Shown here: piece by piece, positions 48,705-58,712 of the stretch
Numbering within the stretch: position 1 is the first letter of the stretch
Layout: the number at the start of each line of letters is the position of its first letter
Assembly: GCA_028023455.1 (NCBI GenBank)
Contig: JAQFVV010012476.1
Coordinates: forward strand, 3,081,820 to 3,145,819
Direction: 5' to 3'
Length of the DNA: 64,000 nt
From: Epiperipatus broadwayi
Lineage: Eukaryota > Onychophora > Udeonychophora > Euonychophora > Peripatidae
Translations under genes and position numbers: made by a program
The notes under the pieces: generated by a model
Told to the model about the DNA's origin: nothing
The model's database searches: none
Seen by the model: only the letters and a program-made list of their open reading frames with translations

Positions 48705-50896
48705 ACATATTTCAAGATTGTAATGTTCTTAATAAATTCAACACAGGAAGTGATCATCGATTAGTAAGGGGTAAGATACATGTTAATGTAAAACTAGAGA
48801 GACAAAAATTATTAAGAAAAACTATATTTACAGTTGATATTCCTAATCTTCAGAAACATTCTAATGAATTTAAATTAGAACTTACAAGTCGGTTTCAAGT
48901 ATTAGTAGATTTTGAACATGATTCAGATTTGAATGAAATTAATATGAAAATAACTGATACACTTTTAAAAACTACAACAAAGATAGCTGGTAGAAAAAAG
49001 CAGCAATTGACTAATAAAATTTCTACTGAGACTAGAGAACTTATGAAGAAAAGAAGGAATATGAAGATATGCAAGAATGATGCATTAAAAAGAATTGAAT
49101 ATCTCGAATTTTGTAAAATGGTGCGGAAAAGAGTTGAAAATGATATAAGAAAGTATAACTGTGAACTAGCAAGAAAAGCTGTAGAAGAAAATAAAAGTCT
49201 TAAGAATGTAAAACAACATTTTGGTATTGGTAGGAAATATATATCTGCAATAAGGAAAAAAGATGGAATTATTACTAAAAAGAGGGATGACATTATGAAA
49301 TTGGTAGAAGATTTTTATCAAGAATTATATAGTAATAAAGACCAACTACCTCCTATATCTATTACATCTTCCGAATTGCCCAGAATTTTAAATGAAGAAG
49401 TGAGAAATGCAATTAAATGTATGAAAAAAGGAAAGGCTCCAGGTAATGATGGAATTATAATTGATATATTAAAAGAAGCAGGTGAAGAAACAGAAAAAAT
49501 ATTAGCAAAGTTATATACCAAATGTCTAAATGATAAAGATGTACCAGATGATTGGAAGAATGCAGTAATAATATTAATATTTAAAAAAGGTGATAAAGAA
49601 GATATTAGAAATTACAGACCTATCAGCCTTTTATCAGTTTTATATAAAATTTTTACCAAGATAATTACAACTCGTCTACAGAGAACCTTGGATTTTCACC
49701 AACCAAAAGAACAAGCTGGATTTAAAAGTGGTTTTAGTACAGTAGATCATATTCAAGTATTGAGAGAAGTTATAGAAAGGACAAATGAATATGAGTTGTC
49801 ATTATGTTTTGGATTTGTAGATTATGAAAAGGCATTTGATTCTATAAACATTTCTTCAGTGATTAAAGCATTGGATCATCAAGGTATAGATCCAGGATAT
49901 TGTCATATTTTAAAGAATATTTATAAAAATGCAACAGCAACAATTAGATTACATAATGATACTGGGAAAGTCAACATTGAGAAAGGTGTAAGACAAGGTG
50001 ACTCCATATCTCCAAAACTTTTTACAGCAGTGCTGCAAGAAGTATTTTGTGGATTAAAATGGGAAACTAAAGGAGTGAAAGTAAATGGAGATTATTTAAG
50101 TCATTTAGATTTCACAGATGATGTAGATGTTTTTGCAAATAATGCTTCCGAGCTGCAGGAAATGTTGCAGGAGTTATCAGATGAAAGTAGGAAAGTAGGA
50201 CTAAAGATAAATGTTAAAAAGACTAAAGTAATGTTTAATCGATTTGCTCAAAATATGAAAATAAAGATTGATTATGATGAATTAGAAAAAGTTAAGAGTT
50301 ACAAATACCTTGGTCAGATTATTAATACAGATGGAAACATAATAGAGGAAATTAATCATAGAATTAAACTTGGTTGGAGTGCTTTTGGTAGAAATAACTT
50401 GATATTAAAAGGAAATATGCCTATGTGTTTGAAAAGAAAGGTTTTTAACAAATGTGTTTTACCAGTTCTTACTTATGGATCTGAGACTTGGACACTTAAT
50501 AGAAGATCAATACAGAAACTTCAGACCACTCAAAGAAGTATGGAGAGATGTATGTTGGGAGTAACAAGAAGAGATCGAAAACGCAATGTATGGGTAAGAG
50601 AACAAACAGGTGTTACTGACCTCATTGAAAAAATTAAAAGATTGAAGTGGAGTTGGGCTGGACATATTGCTAGAAGAGATGATAATAGATGGACAATTGA
50701 AATTTTAAACTGGATTCCAAGAGATTGTAAAAGACCCAGAAGGAGACCACATGTAAGATGGATGGATGAAATAAGAAAATGTGTAGGGGTGATGTGGAGA
50801 AGAGAAGCTAAAGATCGGAGAAAATGGATTAAACTTGGAGAGACCTTCATCCTGCAGTGGATTGATAATGGTTGATAATGATGATGATGATGATGA
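48705..50896 (+). mobile_element. RTE-type LINE, 5'-truncated but open (RTE1)
   Basis: Starts within the endonuclease C-terminus and ends in a (TGA)n run (50873-50896), the short microsatellite tail typical of RTE elements instead of poly(A). (TA)n on both sides may be a target duplication. Same family as 30538-31525. Lies inside the hAT element. Confidence 0.85.
48716..50875 (+). CDS. RTE-type LINE ORF2 fragment: endonuclease tail plus reverse transcriptase
   Basis: One uninterrupted 719-codon frame, beginning before the first ATG (48929). [11 protein letters not shown] near its start is the C-terminal SDHR motif of an APE-type endonuclease; the rest of that domain is truncated away. Then APGNDGI, a [15 protein letters not shown] segment, motif [11 protein letters not shown], motif [14 protein letters not shown], motif [10 protein letters not shown], motif [11 protein letters not shown] and motif E YKYLGQI. 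The C-terminal region contains [28 protein letters not shown] and WIDNG before the stop. Motif C has Thr where RTE elements normally have Ala (FADD); both Asp are present. Lacking the endonuclease and promoter it is not autonomous, but the open RT frame implies recent insertion. Confidence 0.9.
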   Translation, partial: DCNVLNKFNTGSDHRLVRGKIHVNVKLERQKLLRKTIFTVDIPNLQKHSNEFKLELTSRFQVLVDFEHDSDLNEINMKITDTLLKTTTKIAGRKKQQLTNKISTETRELMKKRRNMKICKNDALKRIEYLEFCKMVRKRVENDIRKYNCELARKAVEENKSLKNVKQHFGIGRKYISAIRKKDGIITKKRDDIMKLVEDFYQELYSNKDQLPPISITSSELPRILNEEVRNAIKCMKKGKAPGNDGIIIDILKEAGEETEKILAKLYTKCLNDKDVPDDWKNAVIILIFKKGDKEDIRNYRPISLLSVLYKIFTKIITTRLQRTLDFHQPKEQAGFKSGFSTVDHIQVLREVIERTNEYELSLCFGFVDYEKAFDSINISSVIKALDHQGIDPGYCHILKNIYKNATATIRLHNDTGKVNIEKGVRQGDSISPKLFTAVLQEVFCGLKWETKGVKVNGDYLSHLDFTDDVDVFANNASELQEMLQELSDESRKVGLKINVKKTKVMFNRFAQNMKIKIDYDELEKVKSYKYLGQIINTDGNIIEEINHRIKLGWSAFGRNNLILKGNMPMCLKRKVFNKCVLPVLTYGSETWTLNRRSIQKLQTTQRSMERCMLGVTRRDRKRNVWVREQTGVTDLIEKIKRLKWSWAGHIARRDDNRWTIEILNWIPRDCKRPRRRPHVRWMDEIRKCVGVMWRREAKDRRKWIKLGETFILQWIDNG

Positions 50897-51239
50897 TATA
50901 TATATGGAGTTTATATCATAAAAAACTTTTTTTAAAAATTTTTTTAGAAAAGTAATAAAAAATTTAATTCTACCCCCCCTTCCATAAACATCTGTGATAA
51001 CTAGAAAAACAAATTAATTTATGAATGATTGATTAGATTTTATTTTCGTTCTGTTTTCTTTTTTTTTTAATTGGGTAAAAATGAGATGAAAAAATAAATA
51101 AAAATTGGCTATATTAATTAAAAGTTTAAACTCTTATTATTTATTATTACAAACTTTTTACTGCCCGTCTAGCACGCAGACCTACAGAAAAGTTCCGCGG
51201 CTCGGTGCTGGGCCACGGACCAGGGGTTGAAGAACACCG

Positions 51240-51456
51240 ACTTAAAATATCTACTCTATCACATATTTTTCAAACATATAAATAAAGTCATTTGAAAAAG
51301 ACAAATGATTCCCAAAACCCATTCCAAGCTGAATTTACAATCTTCATTTGGTCCAGATCATACTTCATTATTTATCTGATATTTGCCAATATTAAATTAT
51401 TACAATTTAATTTGACAGTGTCAAACTTTCTGCACTTACACCATCAACTTTAGATA
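51240..51456 (+). repeat. Family J copy J4, right part
   Basis: Continuation of the interrupted J repeat, ending at the ACTTTAGATA target site (51447-51456) of the family B insertion. Confidence 0.6.
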
Positions 51457-51706
51457 ACACAGAGGCAAAACTCTCCATACAGTAGTGCGACTAAGCCACA
51501 GTAAACAATGGATACAGGATGGTTTCTGCACAAAATCCCTATCTAATAGATACTCATCCAATATCCCCAGACTAGTTTTTAGCTTCTGAATATTATCAGT
51601 GAGGAGCCTTGGATCTGAAAGCACTATATAGAGAGTTTAGCCTCTGTGTAAACAGCTTTTGTAAGCATAAAGACTGGTGATCATGTGATGTTTAGTGGTT
51701 TAATAC
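51457..51706 (-). repeat. Family B hammerhead repeat, copy B5, with target duplication
   Basis: A 250-bp unit flanked by an exact 10-bp duplication ACTTTAGATA (51447-51456 and 51707-51716) inside a family J repeat. In the minus-strand sense it runs from 'gtattaaaccactaaacatc' through 'acacagaggctaaactctc', the leader 'agatccaaggctcctcac', a decayed ribozyme (CTGATAA, AAAACTAGTC; 51563-51607), to 'cactactgtatggagag' and 'ttttgcctctgtgt'. Inner inverted repeats ACACAGAGGC(A/T)AAACTCTC face each other. A variable-length 10-bp duplication favours target-primed retroposition over a cut-and-paste transposase. Confidence 0.8.
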
Positions 51707-51716
51707 ACTTTAGATA

Positions 51717-51915
51717 AATATGGTAATGATTGTTGCTAATCATTTATTAGACTAAATACTAATAAACGTTTATTAAATGAGTGATTGTTGTATTATTGCA
51801 GTCCAGATATAAGCTTTAATGCACCTATTTTGAAAGTATAGATAAAGAGATGAAATAATTCAATTTTACTTTCTCTTTGTTTAATATCTTTTTTTATTTT
51901 AAAAAACCCAGATAT
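51717..51915 (+). repeat. Family J copy, continuation J5
   Basis: Continues the J repeat after the B5 insertion ('aatatggtaatgattg', 'catttattagactaaa', 'agtccagatataagc'). Confidence 0.55.
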
Positions 51916-52349
51916 ATTAATCTTTAATTGAGGTTGAAACTGTCTGTATATGTGAGCTAGGAATGTTATGATAATATTTATTCTAATAAATGATTAGTAA
52001 TAGTCATTAATTTATAAATCAATGCTAAGAAAATTGTGAGGGTGGAAAGAGTGATACTTGTAAAGCAAACTGTGATAATTTAGTATTGATGAACATTGAA
52101 TAAATGATAAAGAGGTCTGTAGGGATAGTGACTTGGTCGAAAACGTAGAATGCTGATTCTACTTGACATACACCATGAAGGTCTCTTTTTTTTCTTTAAG
52201 ATATCTTTAGTCATGCTCCAAGAATATGCAGTGGAGGGAATTTTTAAGTTTTTTAAAAAAACTTAATTTTAAAAAATCCAACAAATGAACTTTTTACCAT
52301 TTTTTGAAAAAAGTTGGAAAATTTTTAATTAACTTAATTTTTTTTTTTA

Positions 52350-52380
<31 letters not shown>

Positions 52381-52439
52381 GAAAAAAAAAATAAAGCAAC
52401 ATGGTAAGAGGGGAAGGATATATGTGAAAAGGGAAAGGG
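51916..52439. other. AT-rich stretch with an A tract
   Basis: No gene. A long, nearly pure A tract lies at ~52357-52391. Confidence 0.5.
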
Positions 52440-53040
52440 AAGTGGAAAGGGGAAATGATGTGTAGTCAAGGCCAATCTGAAATGCATGTCTTTGTAATTG
52501 AATCCTATGACAGAGGCTGAGAGGAGGGAAGTTGGAGGATTGCCCAAGTGTCTGTGAGGAGTGGAGGTGAGGCTAGTTTGGTATCTCTGGTTTCAAGACA
52601 GTTGTCCAAGAGCTTTTGGTTCACTAAGGGTACTCTCTGGTCAAAGATAATTTCACATAGAAGCAACCAGAGAGCATAGATGAGGAAAACTGATAGTCTA
52701 ATAGCAGTGAAAACCCCTGTTTCTATGGATTCTTGGAGGTTGAAGATGGTATTCCTGTGCAAGGAAAGGCAGGAGTTGATGACATTTCTCACACCAGGCA
52801 GAAAGGGTCATTTAAGTAGGAAGTGCTGGAGGGTTTCATTGTCAGTTTTACAGAGCTGGTACATGGGAGAGATCTTGGTGAAACCCCTACAGTTGACCAA
52901 AAATTGATTTGTGGGAAGGGAGTGAAGATTGATTTTAAGGAGGAAATTGAGGAATTTTGCCTCAAGGGACCACCTTTTGAATTTGCAGATTAATTGAGCA
53001 TTGGTAAGTTTGAGGAATGTTGGGGATACAATAGAGAAGT
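52440..53040 (-). pseudogene. LINE C-terminal remnant with zinc-finger-like motif
   Basis: Minus-strand decayed coding. Around 52930-52790 it reads LPTNQFLVNCRGFTKIS, then YQLCKTDNETLQHFLLK followed by a stop in place of the expected Cys and PFLPGVRNVI. Cys-X(n)-Cys...His...Cys downstream of RT is typical of several LINE clades. It continues as FNLQESIETG and a hydrophobic tail. No RT core remains. The sequence is distinctly less AT-rich than its surroundings. Confidence 0.4.
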
Positions 53041-53626
53041 CTGTAGTCTGATTAAAAACCTCCCACTACTTTAGTATACATTTTATTTTTTAAATCCATT
53101 AAATTGGTTATCGTATTGTGTTATAAATATACTAAGATCAAAGGCTTCTCTTATCAACACATATAATAACATTAAAATCTTACAAAAAGTTGTGTCTAAC
53201 CACCAAATACACATAATGAATCCATTTTGTCTGCAATTTGAGAACTAAATATAAAAGACAAACTTAGACAATAATAACAATTTAGAATGCAATTTATATG
53301 TAAACAATGACAAAATGAAATTTACTTTTTATATATTTACATATTTTGCATTGTAAATTTTTTAATATTATATATTAATGAAAATGCAAATTTTTTAAAA
53401 GATTATTAAAATGGAAACTTAATGATTCTATCTTGCCTAACATGCATCAAAGATAACTCTCAAATATGCGACTGTATTGATTCAGTCTTTAAATGTCACA
53501 TGACTTCATTTACTGGCAATAATATAAATGAGTAAATCATATAACCAAACACTACATCACATGATCATACAGAATTACAATTTTCTTTTTCTTGCTTTCC
53601 TTGTGTATTGATTTCTCTATTTGCAT
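53041..53626. other. AT-rich non-coding stretch
   Basis: Nothing recognisable. Confidence 0.4.
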
Positions 53627-53846
53627 ATCATACCATTTCCAATCTTCTTATACACTTAACAATATTATTTTTTTACACCAAAACTTTACTCTTACACTTT
53701 CGGTTGTCCTGCAGTCATCATCATCAGAGAACTTTATAATCCTATTTATAAAGATCTCTAATGATGACTGCAAGGCAGTCAAAATTGCAAGAATAAAGTT
53801 TTGGTGTAAAAAATAGATAAGAAGGTTGGAAATGGTATGATTTTAC
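53627..53846. mobile_element. Palindromic element N
   Basis: About 92-bp inverted arms (53627-53719 and 53755-53846), outer ends 'cataccatttccaatcttct' and its inverse. The inner part of each arm has 'gatgactgcaaggcagtc', a hairpin flanked by a CTGATGA-like 5' side and GAAA-like 3' side in the consensus of the two arms. Confidence 0.7.
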
Positions 53847-53950
53847 AGAAACTGAACTGGTTCCAGATGTATATAATTATGCAAGCAAATAAGTTTGGAT
53901 TAAAGTAGTAAAACCAAAAGCAAAAATTAGTACTAAAAGAAAAGTGAAAT

Positions 53951-54130
53951 CCAAAATATCCATGTACACACTTAAAAAAAGCCCAACATGCTCTTCATGG
54001 ATAAAAGCCATAAGCTAGACAGTATGAGTATATTTGGATAGAAAAGCACCAGAGAAGCTTATTGAATAGTAGCATCTGTTGAGTATTAAAGCATAGATTG
54101 AATGAAGTAAAACTAGAAAAAATAGAAGAA
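53951..54130 (+). repeat. Family A repeat, copy A4 (decayed)
   Basis: 'ctcttcatggataaaagcca' and 'taagctagaca' align with the ribozyme portion, then 'gaagcttattgaatagtagc' with the family A body. The core is lost. Confidence 0.45.
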
Positions 54131-54959
54131 TTATTAATAATAAGCTTATTAGATCTCATTTAAAATAGAGCAATTTAACCATGCATATCTTATTTTATCA
54201 ACTTTTTTCATGATGCTTTAATTAATTTCATTCATGCTCAGAGGTATCAGTGTAAGATATAATGAAATCAGTAAACGAAGTATTAGTATATCTACCTTTC
54301 AGAACTGCATGCTCCTTTTCAATAAGACACACACTAATCTCCACTCGATAGACACATTTTACTTTTTATTGGATTTTCAGAGATAGTGGTTTGAAACTGT
54401 GGTTATGCTAAAGTTTACAGATCAAGTTCAAACATTCTACATGACCATTTAAGTTGATTATTAGATCAGCATTTACATATTTTGGCAATCTTAGTTTTAA
54501 GAGAATTTTCGAAACATTTGATATTTGTGGAGTAATGTGTGTCCAGAATACATAAATTGACTCATATGTTTTTTAACCCCAAAAATCAGTATATAATCTA
54601 AGACTAAAATCAATAAAACCTTTTAAATGGTTGTGCACCCATTTTGCTAACTCACTATATTTTTATAGAATTTTACTATTTTTTTGCTAAGTGGCACCTG
54701 TAACACCTGTAATAATAACTCCAAGGAAATCAAGTCATATATCATATGACTTAAGTTAATACACTTGTATTACAAATGTTAAGGTTTTGGTGATTTTATA
54801 TTGCCAAAGCTATTAATATATGATGTATGTGAACTTAGTTCAGGGCCATGTAGCTATTTAAGTAAGATAGCTGGATTCGAAGACATATGGATGTCTAAAA
54901 ATTTCAGATTTTCTACTTAATAGTTAAACTTTGGATAAAATACTGGGTTTGACTTGATA
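54131..54959. other. Non-coding stretch
   Basis: Nothing recognisable. Confidence 0.4.
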
Positions 54960-55080
54960 TTTTAAATCTAATGCTTGAATATCCTAGCACTTCACCAATG
55001 AAAGCCAGAGCTACAAACCGGTCTGAAAATAGGTATATTCTGAAAAGCTTGTTAAGAGCCATTAGCACACCCATTATATA
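54960..55080 (+). repeat. Family A repeat, copy A5 (decayed)
   Basis: Ribozyme remnant: CCAATGA (54995-55001), 'aagccagagcta', then AAACCGGTC (55015-55023), where ACCGGT is a different but still self-complementary stem III hexamer. The core is disrupted. Confidence 0.5.
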
Positions 55081-55740
55081 ATATTAATAATGATTTATTA
55101 TTGGACACAGCATTTAATGTTGAATATTGGATGTGATAAAGATGCTTTTAAGATCACAGCTCAACCACTGCACAAAACCATGTAAGATAAATTCTAGTAT
55201 CCATGCCAGAAAACAAACCCAGGCTTTCTAGGCGAATTCTAGCTATCTTAACTACCACATTACATGGGTTGTATTTTATTACTTAAAGCAATACCCTACT
55301 ATATTCAATATCTAATAAAAGTAACAAAAAAAATGAATCGTTGAATATAGAATAGTAATACTTAGTGCCTCCAGCTAAAAATATCAATTGTTGACTAGAA
55401 ACTAATTATTAATGTGTAGGATGCATTTACATTTACAGAATTTCTATTGATTTTATCAATTAATTACGCTGAAGTTTTTGGATTTGAAAAAGAGCTTATA
55501 GCATGATACTTTTTTTTTTCTTGCCATTTTTTTTACGCGGGATGTCATGGCTATTTATAATAAACCTGTTAGTTTAATTTTATTTATTTCTGAAAAGATT
55601 CATAAAAAAAGTTTGATATTTGCTCCCGCTTTGCTTTTTAACACACAAAAAATAACTATAAGAACAGTTGAAAGAAAAATTGAAAAGAACTTTAAAGCAT
55701 CAAATGATCACCAATTCTTATGCTTTCTCATAATTGGATG
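55081..55740. other. Non-coding stretch
   Basis: No gene; the open frame at 55547-55741 has no recognisable motif. Confidence 0.4.
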
Positions 55741-55845
55741 ACTAGGAACTAGATAGGAATTTTATGCACAAGCCTTCTGGCATCTATTGTTTACTCTGGC
55801 TTGCACTGAGTGGCACTACTGTATGGAGATTTTTGCTTGCTTTAT
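55741..55845 (+). repeat. Family B repeat, 3' part (B6)
   Basis: 'attttatgcacaagccttct', 'ggcatctattgtttactc' and 'tggcactactgtatggaga' match the 3' half of family B. The ribozyme is absent (5'-truncated), as expected for incomplete reverse transcription. Confidence 0.7.
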
Positions 55846-56422
55846 AACTCTAAATCATGTTCACACACTCATTCCCCAATTATTAATACACTCAATCATT
55901 GTTAAACTTTAATTAAATTACCATTTCTTCTATCGCTTTACTATTCATTTTAATATCCATTTTTACTTACGCTTTTTTCCTTGAGCTTTTCTTTTATGGA
56001 ATCCTAAAGTCCTGAATTATTTGGTGTAAAGTGGCAGATTTTGAAACCAAAGTTCCATGGATAGTAGTCCAGTTTCGTTATTTCTGGAGCTCAAATTTTT
56101 TATCTCCCAAACAATAAATTATTTAATTTTTACATTATCTGTTATCTTCTAGACAAAATAATATAAACTTTATTTGTATAATATATAAACATTATGTAAA
56201 ACAGAAGTTTAAAGCCATAGAAAATATGTAATAGAGAAATAAGTAGAGAGTACAGCCAAAGTGAGGTTAAAATAAATTAATAATTAATCTGCTGAGTCAA
56301 CTTTCAAGACAGAGTATCTGTTTAAAGTATAACTGATAGATAATTAGCAGACAGTGATAGTAATTCCTATTATAAAAGAGTAAACTTGTGGTGTTCGAAA
56401 GATTTGCATGATCACATGTATA
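55846..56422. other. Non-coding stretch
   Basis: Nothing recognisable. Confidence 0.4.
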
Positions 56423-56705
56423 ATAGGCAAATGTGAAGCACTGCCTATGTTGTCAGATTAAACAACCAATCTCTCCTGAGGGGAACACTTTTGGCTCATA
56501 TATTTATTGTGGGTGTGGAATTAATTATGTGACAAGCCTCTTTAATCTTATGTTTTTTGTGGTTAGCCTCATGCTGTACAATCCTGGCAAATGCGATTTA
56601 AAAGAATGTCTGGTAACTCTTTCATGCTCCCAGAATACAGCTGTATTATGGATGCATTTTTGCTCTATTATATTAATAGGAATGCTGAGAATTTTTTGAT
56701 TTTAA
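56423..56705 (-). repeat. Inverted terminal repeat of the 56-60.6 kb RT element
   Basis: Reverse-complement match to ~60340-60586 (and to 58550-58712): 'aataaatatatgagccaa', 'tggttgtttaatctgac' and 'ataatagagcaaaaatg' are shared. With the two direct copies it resembles the pLTR arrangement of Penelope-like elements. Confidence 0.65.
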
Positions 56706-58549
56706 GTTATCCAGGTCTCACAGTAGTATTTGTTATTACAGGATGGATAATCTATGGCATATACTAATTGTGCCTTGTCATCACTGCAAACTTTATTTTT
56801 TGAATTATTAATAAATTGTGTTGAGGGTTAGAGAACATCTGAAGCCAGTATTGAAGCCTTCAAAGAGAATGGACTATAATTTCAAGCAGATGTTGGTGAT
56901 AAATGACATATTAATCCAGCATTCCAGATCAGGCAGTCTGACATATTTGTGTGATTGGTTTTCAAACAAGGGGATGGAGAACCCTGCCTGAATTATATCA
57001 CTCATGTATGCTTCCAAGTTGATTTTGGTATCTTCTATAAATTTGCATAGTTTAAAGTTTCTAAGCTGACTACCTTGTAATGAAATGTGATTTTTGATTG
57101 TGGATGTAAGTAGCCTCTAGCACTGAAGGTCTTAACCACTATTCAATAGATGATGCAGGGAGAATGTCTGGACAATTTTTAAGTCAAGGTACTTAATACA
57201 TTTTTGGTTATCTTTATCTTTACATGTCCTTCTGATTTCAGGGAACTGGTTACAATTCTTGAACATTTTGAGGACCAAATGAGGGGACATTGTCAACATA
57301 TCTGGTGTAGACAATGTCTCTATGAGAAATTTGATAGGAGTTGGATGGCACACCATTTAATAAAGGCTACAGCTAAACTACATAATATTCCATTGACAGA
57401 TAGCACCATAGGCCAGTTTGTTGTCATAGAGAACATTTCATTCTTAAATGAGCATTTAGACCACCATTAATCCACCATAGATTCTTTTGTCATTAATTGT
57501 GCTAAGCTTTAGCATTTATTGAATAATGTTGATGGACCAGACTATGTTGTTAGAATCATAAATCTCGGGGACATTAAACAAAGCCATTTTATAATTGTTG
57601 TAGATATTAGCATTTTTGATAATGTTTATGAAGTTTAATGTTGATTTGATTGTTAGGAATTCAAAACCAAATTCAGATTGAATCCATTTGTGATTAGCTT
57701 TGTGGAAGCAGAGTAATATGCACCACCAAAGCCAATAATGAGGTTGAGTGAATAGTTCTGCTTATGAAGCTTTATATTTGCAAATAACCAAGTTGTAATA
57801 GTGGCAGAGGGATAAATACACAGATAGTCAAGGTGTGTGAACTATTATTGTGTTTCCTTAGAATAATAGAGATTATTTTGTCTTTTAAACACTGAAAGTT
57901 ATAGTCTGTTATATACTTAAATTTTAAGGGGTGAATTTGATGTTGAATTTTTTCTAGGTAAGCAAATTTTTGTAAAACACAAAGTGGTTGCTTTTATTTT
58001 TTTGAGTCAAACAATGCTATTGTTCTTGAAAAATGTATTAAAATTATTGACTTGTTTGTTCCAGTGTCTAGATAAGGGAAGCATACAGCAGTGACTGAGA
58101 ATGATATTGGCATTTTGTATCATCAAGTCTTTGTTTGAAATTTTACCCAATGCATACTCATATCAACAAGTAACTCCATTTTGGGGTTAGACCAACCATC
58201 TCCAATGAATTGTGGGCCAATTTGTAACAAAGAATTTTATGAATGAGTGACAGTTATTTCAGTGAGATTGACTATATTGGAAGGCTAAGCCAACTCAGTA
58301 AGATATACCTCCTGTTTATTCACCAAGGAAGAGGGTTTTTGCAAATACTTCTAAGTTAGCCTGTTATATAAAATATTGCAACTGTGCCAAACTTTGTGAT
58401 GTGTTGAAATTTGAGAATTTAAAAATCTTCAATTGGGTGTAGAGGATTGATGCTGAGGTTTAATGTCTGTAACTTGAGAAGTTGAATGTGAAGACAGAAT
58501 ACCATGATGTTAAAATTTTTAATGGAATGATTGATTGTAATGCCATAGC
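56706..58549 (-). pseudogene. RT-like retroelement, minus copy (decayed)
   Basis: Homologous, inverted, to ~58980-60340. Recognisable coding pieces in shifting frames: a motif-B-like MTTNWPMVLSVNGIL and a motif-C-like RYVDNV stretch near 57290-57320, then a C-terminal segment SDIIQAGFSIPLFENQSHK near 56960-57010. Many stops. The pattern of motif B (consensus near 'KGVPMGTPVSG' from both copies) and RYVD suggests a reverse transcriptase, possibly Penelope-type, but no GIY-YIG was found and the clade is uncertain. Confidence 0.4.
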
Positions 58550-58712
58550 ATTCTTTAAATCCTGCATCTGTCAGGATAATATGAAATTAAAGAGGCTTGG
58601 CACATAATTAATTCCATACATGCAATAAATATATGAACCAATAGTGTTCTCTTCAATGGCCATTGGTTGTTTAATCTGACAATGGGCCAGCATTTTGCAA
58701 TTATCTATTATA
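58550..58712 (+). repeat. Direct terminal repeat, left
   Basis: Matches 60398-60586 in the same orientation: 'attctttaaatcctgcatct', 'catgcaataaatatatga', 'ccaatagtgtt', ending 'attata'. The two lie ~1.85 kb apart and flank the plus-strand RT-like copy. Confidence 0.7.

Larger units (their letters stand above)
48509..51239. mobile_element. hAT transposon interrupted by a LINE
   Basis: Terminal inverted repeats 'cagtggtcttcaacc' (48509-48523) and 'ggttgaagaacaccg' (51225-51239), followed inward by 'acctgcggaccgg'/'ggccacggacc'-type subterminal sequence. An 8-bp target duplication ACTTAAAA flanks it (48501-48508 and 51240-51247). Without the LINE at 48705-50896 the element is ~540 bp and non-coding. 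It was inserted in a family J repeat, so the order of events is J, then hAT, then LINE. Confidence 0.9.

Noticed and set aside
48895-49293. Minus-strand open frames overlapping the RTE reverse transcriptase (also 49318-49521 and 50530-50850)
   Set aside because: Antisense shadows of the intact plus-strand RT frame; no independent motifs.
56433-56699. 88-residue open frame with several Cys as a secreted peptide gene
   Set aside because: The DNA is an inverted copy of a retroelement terminal repeat seen at 58550 and 60398, and the residues are not conserved among the copies.
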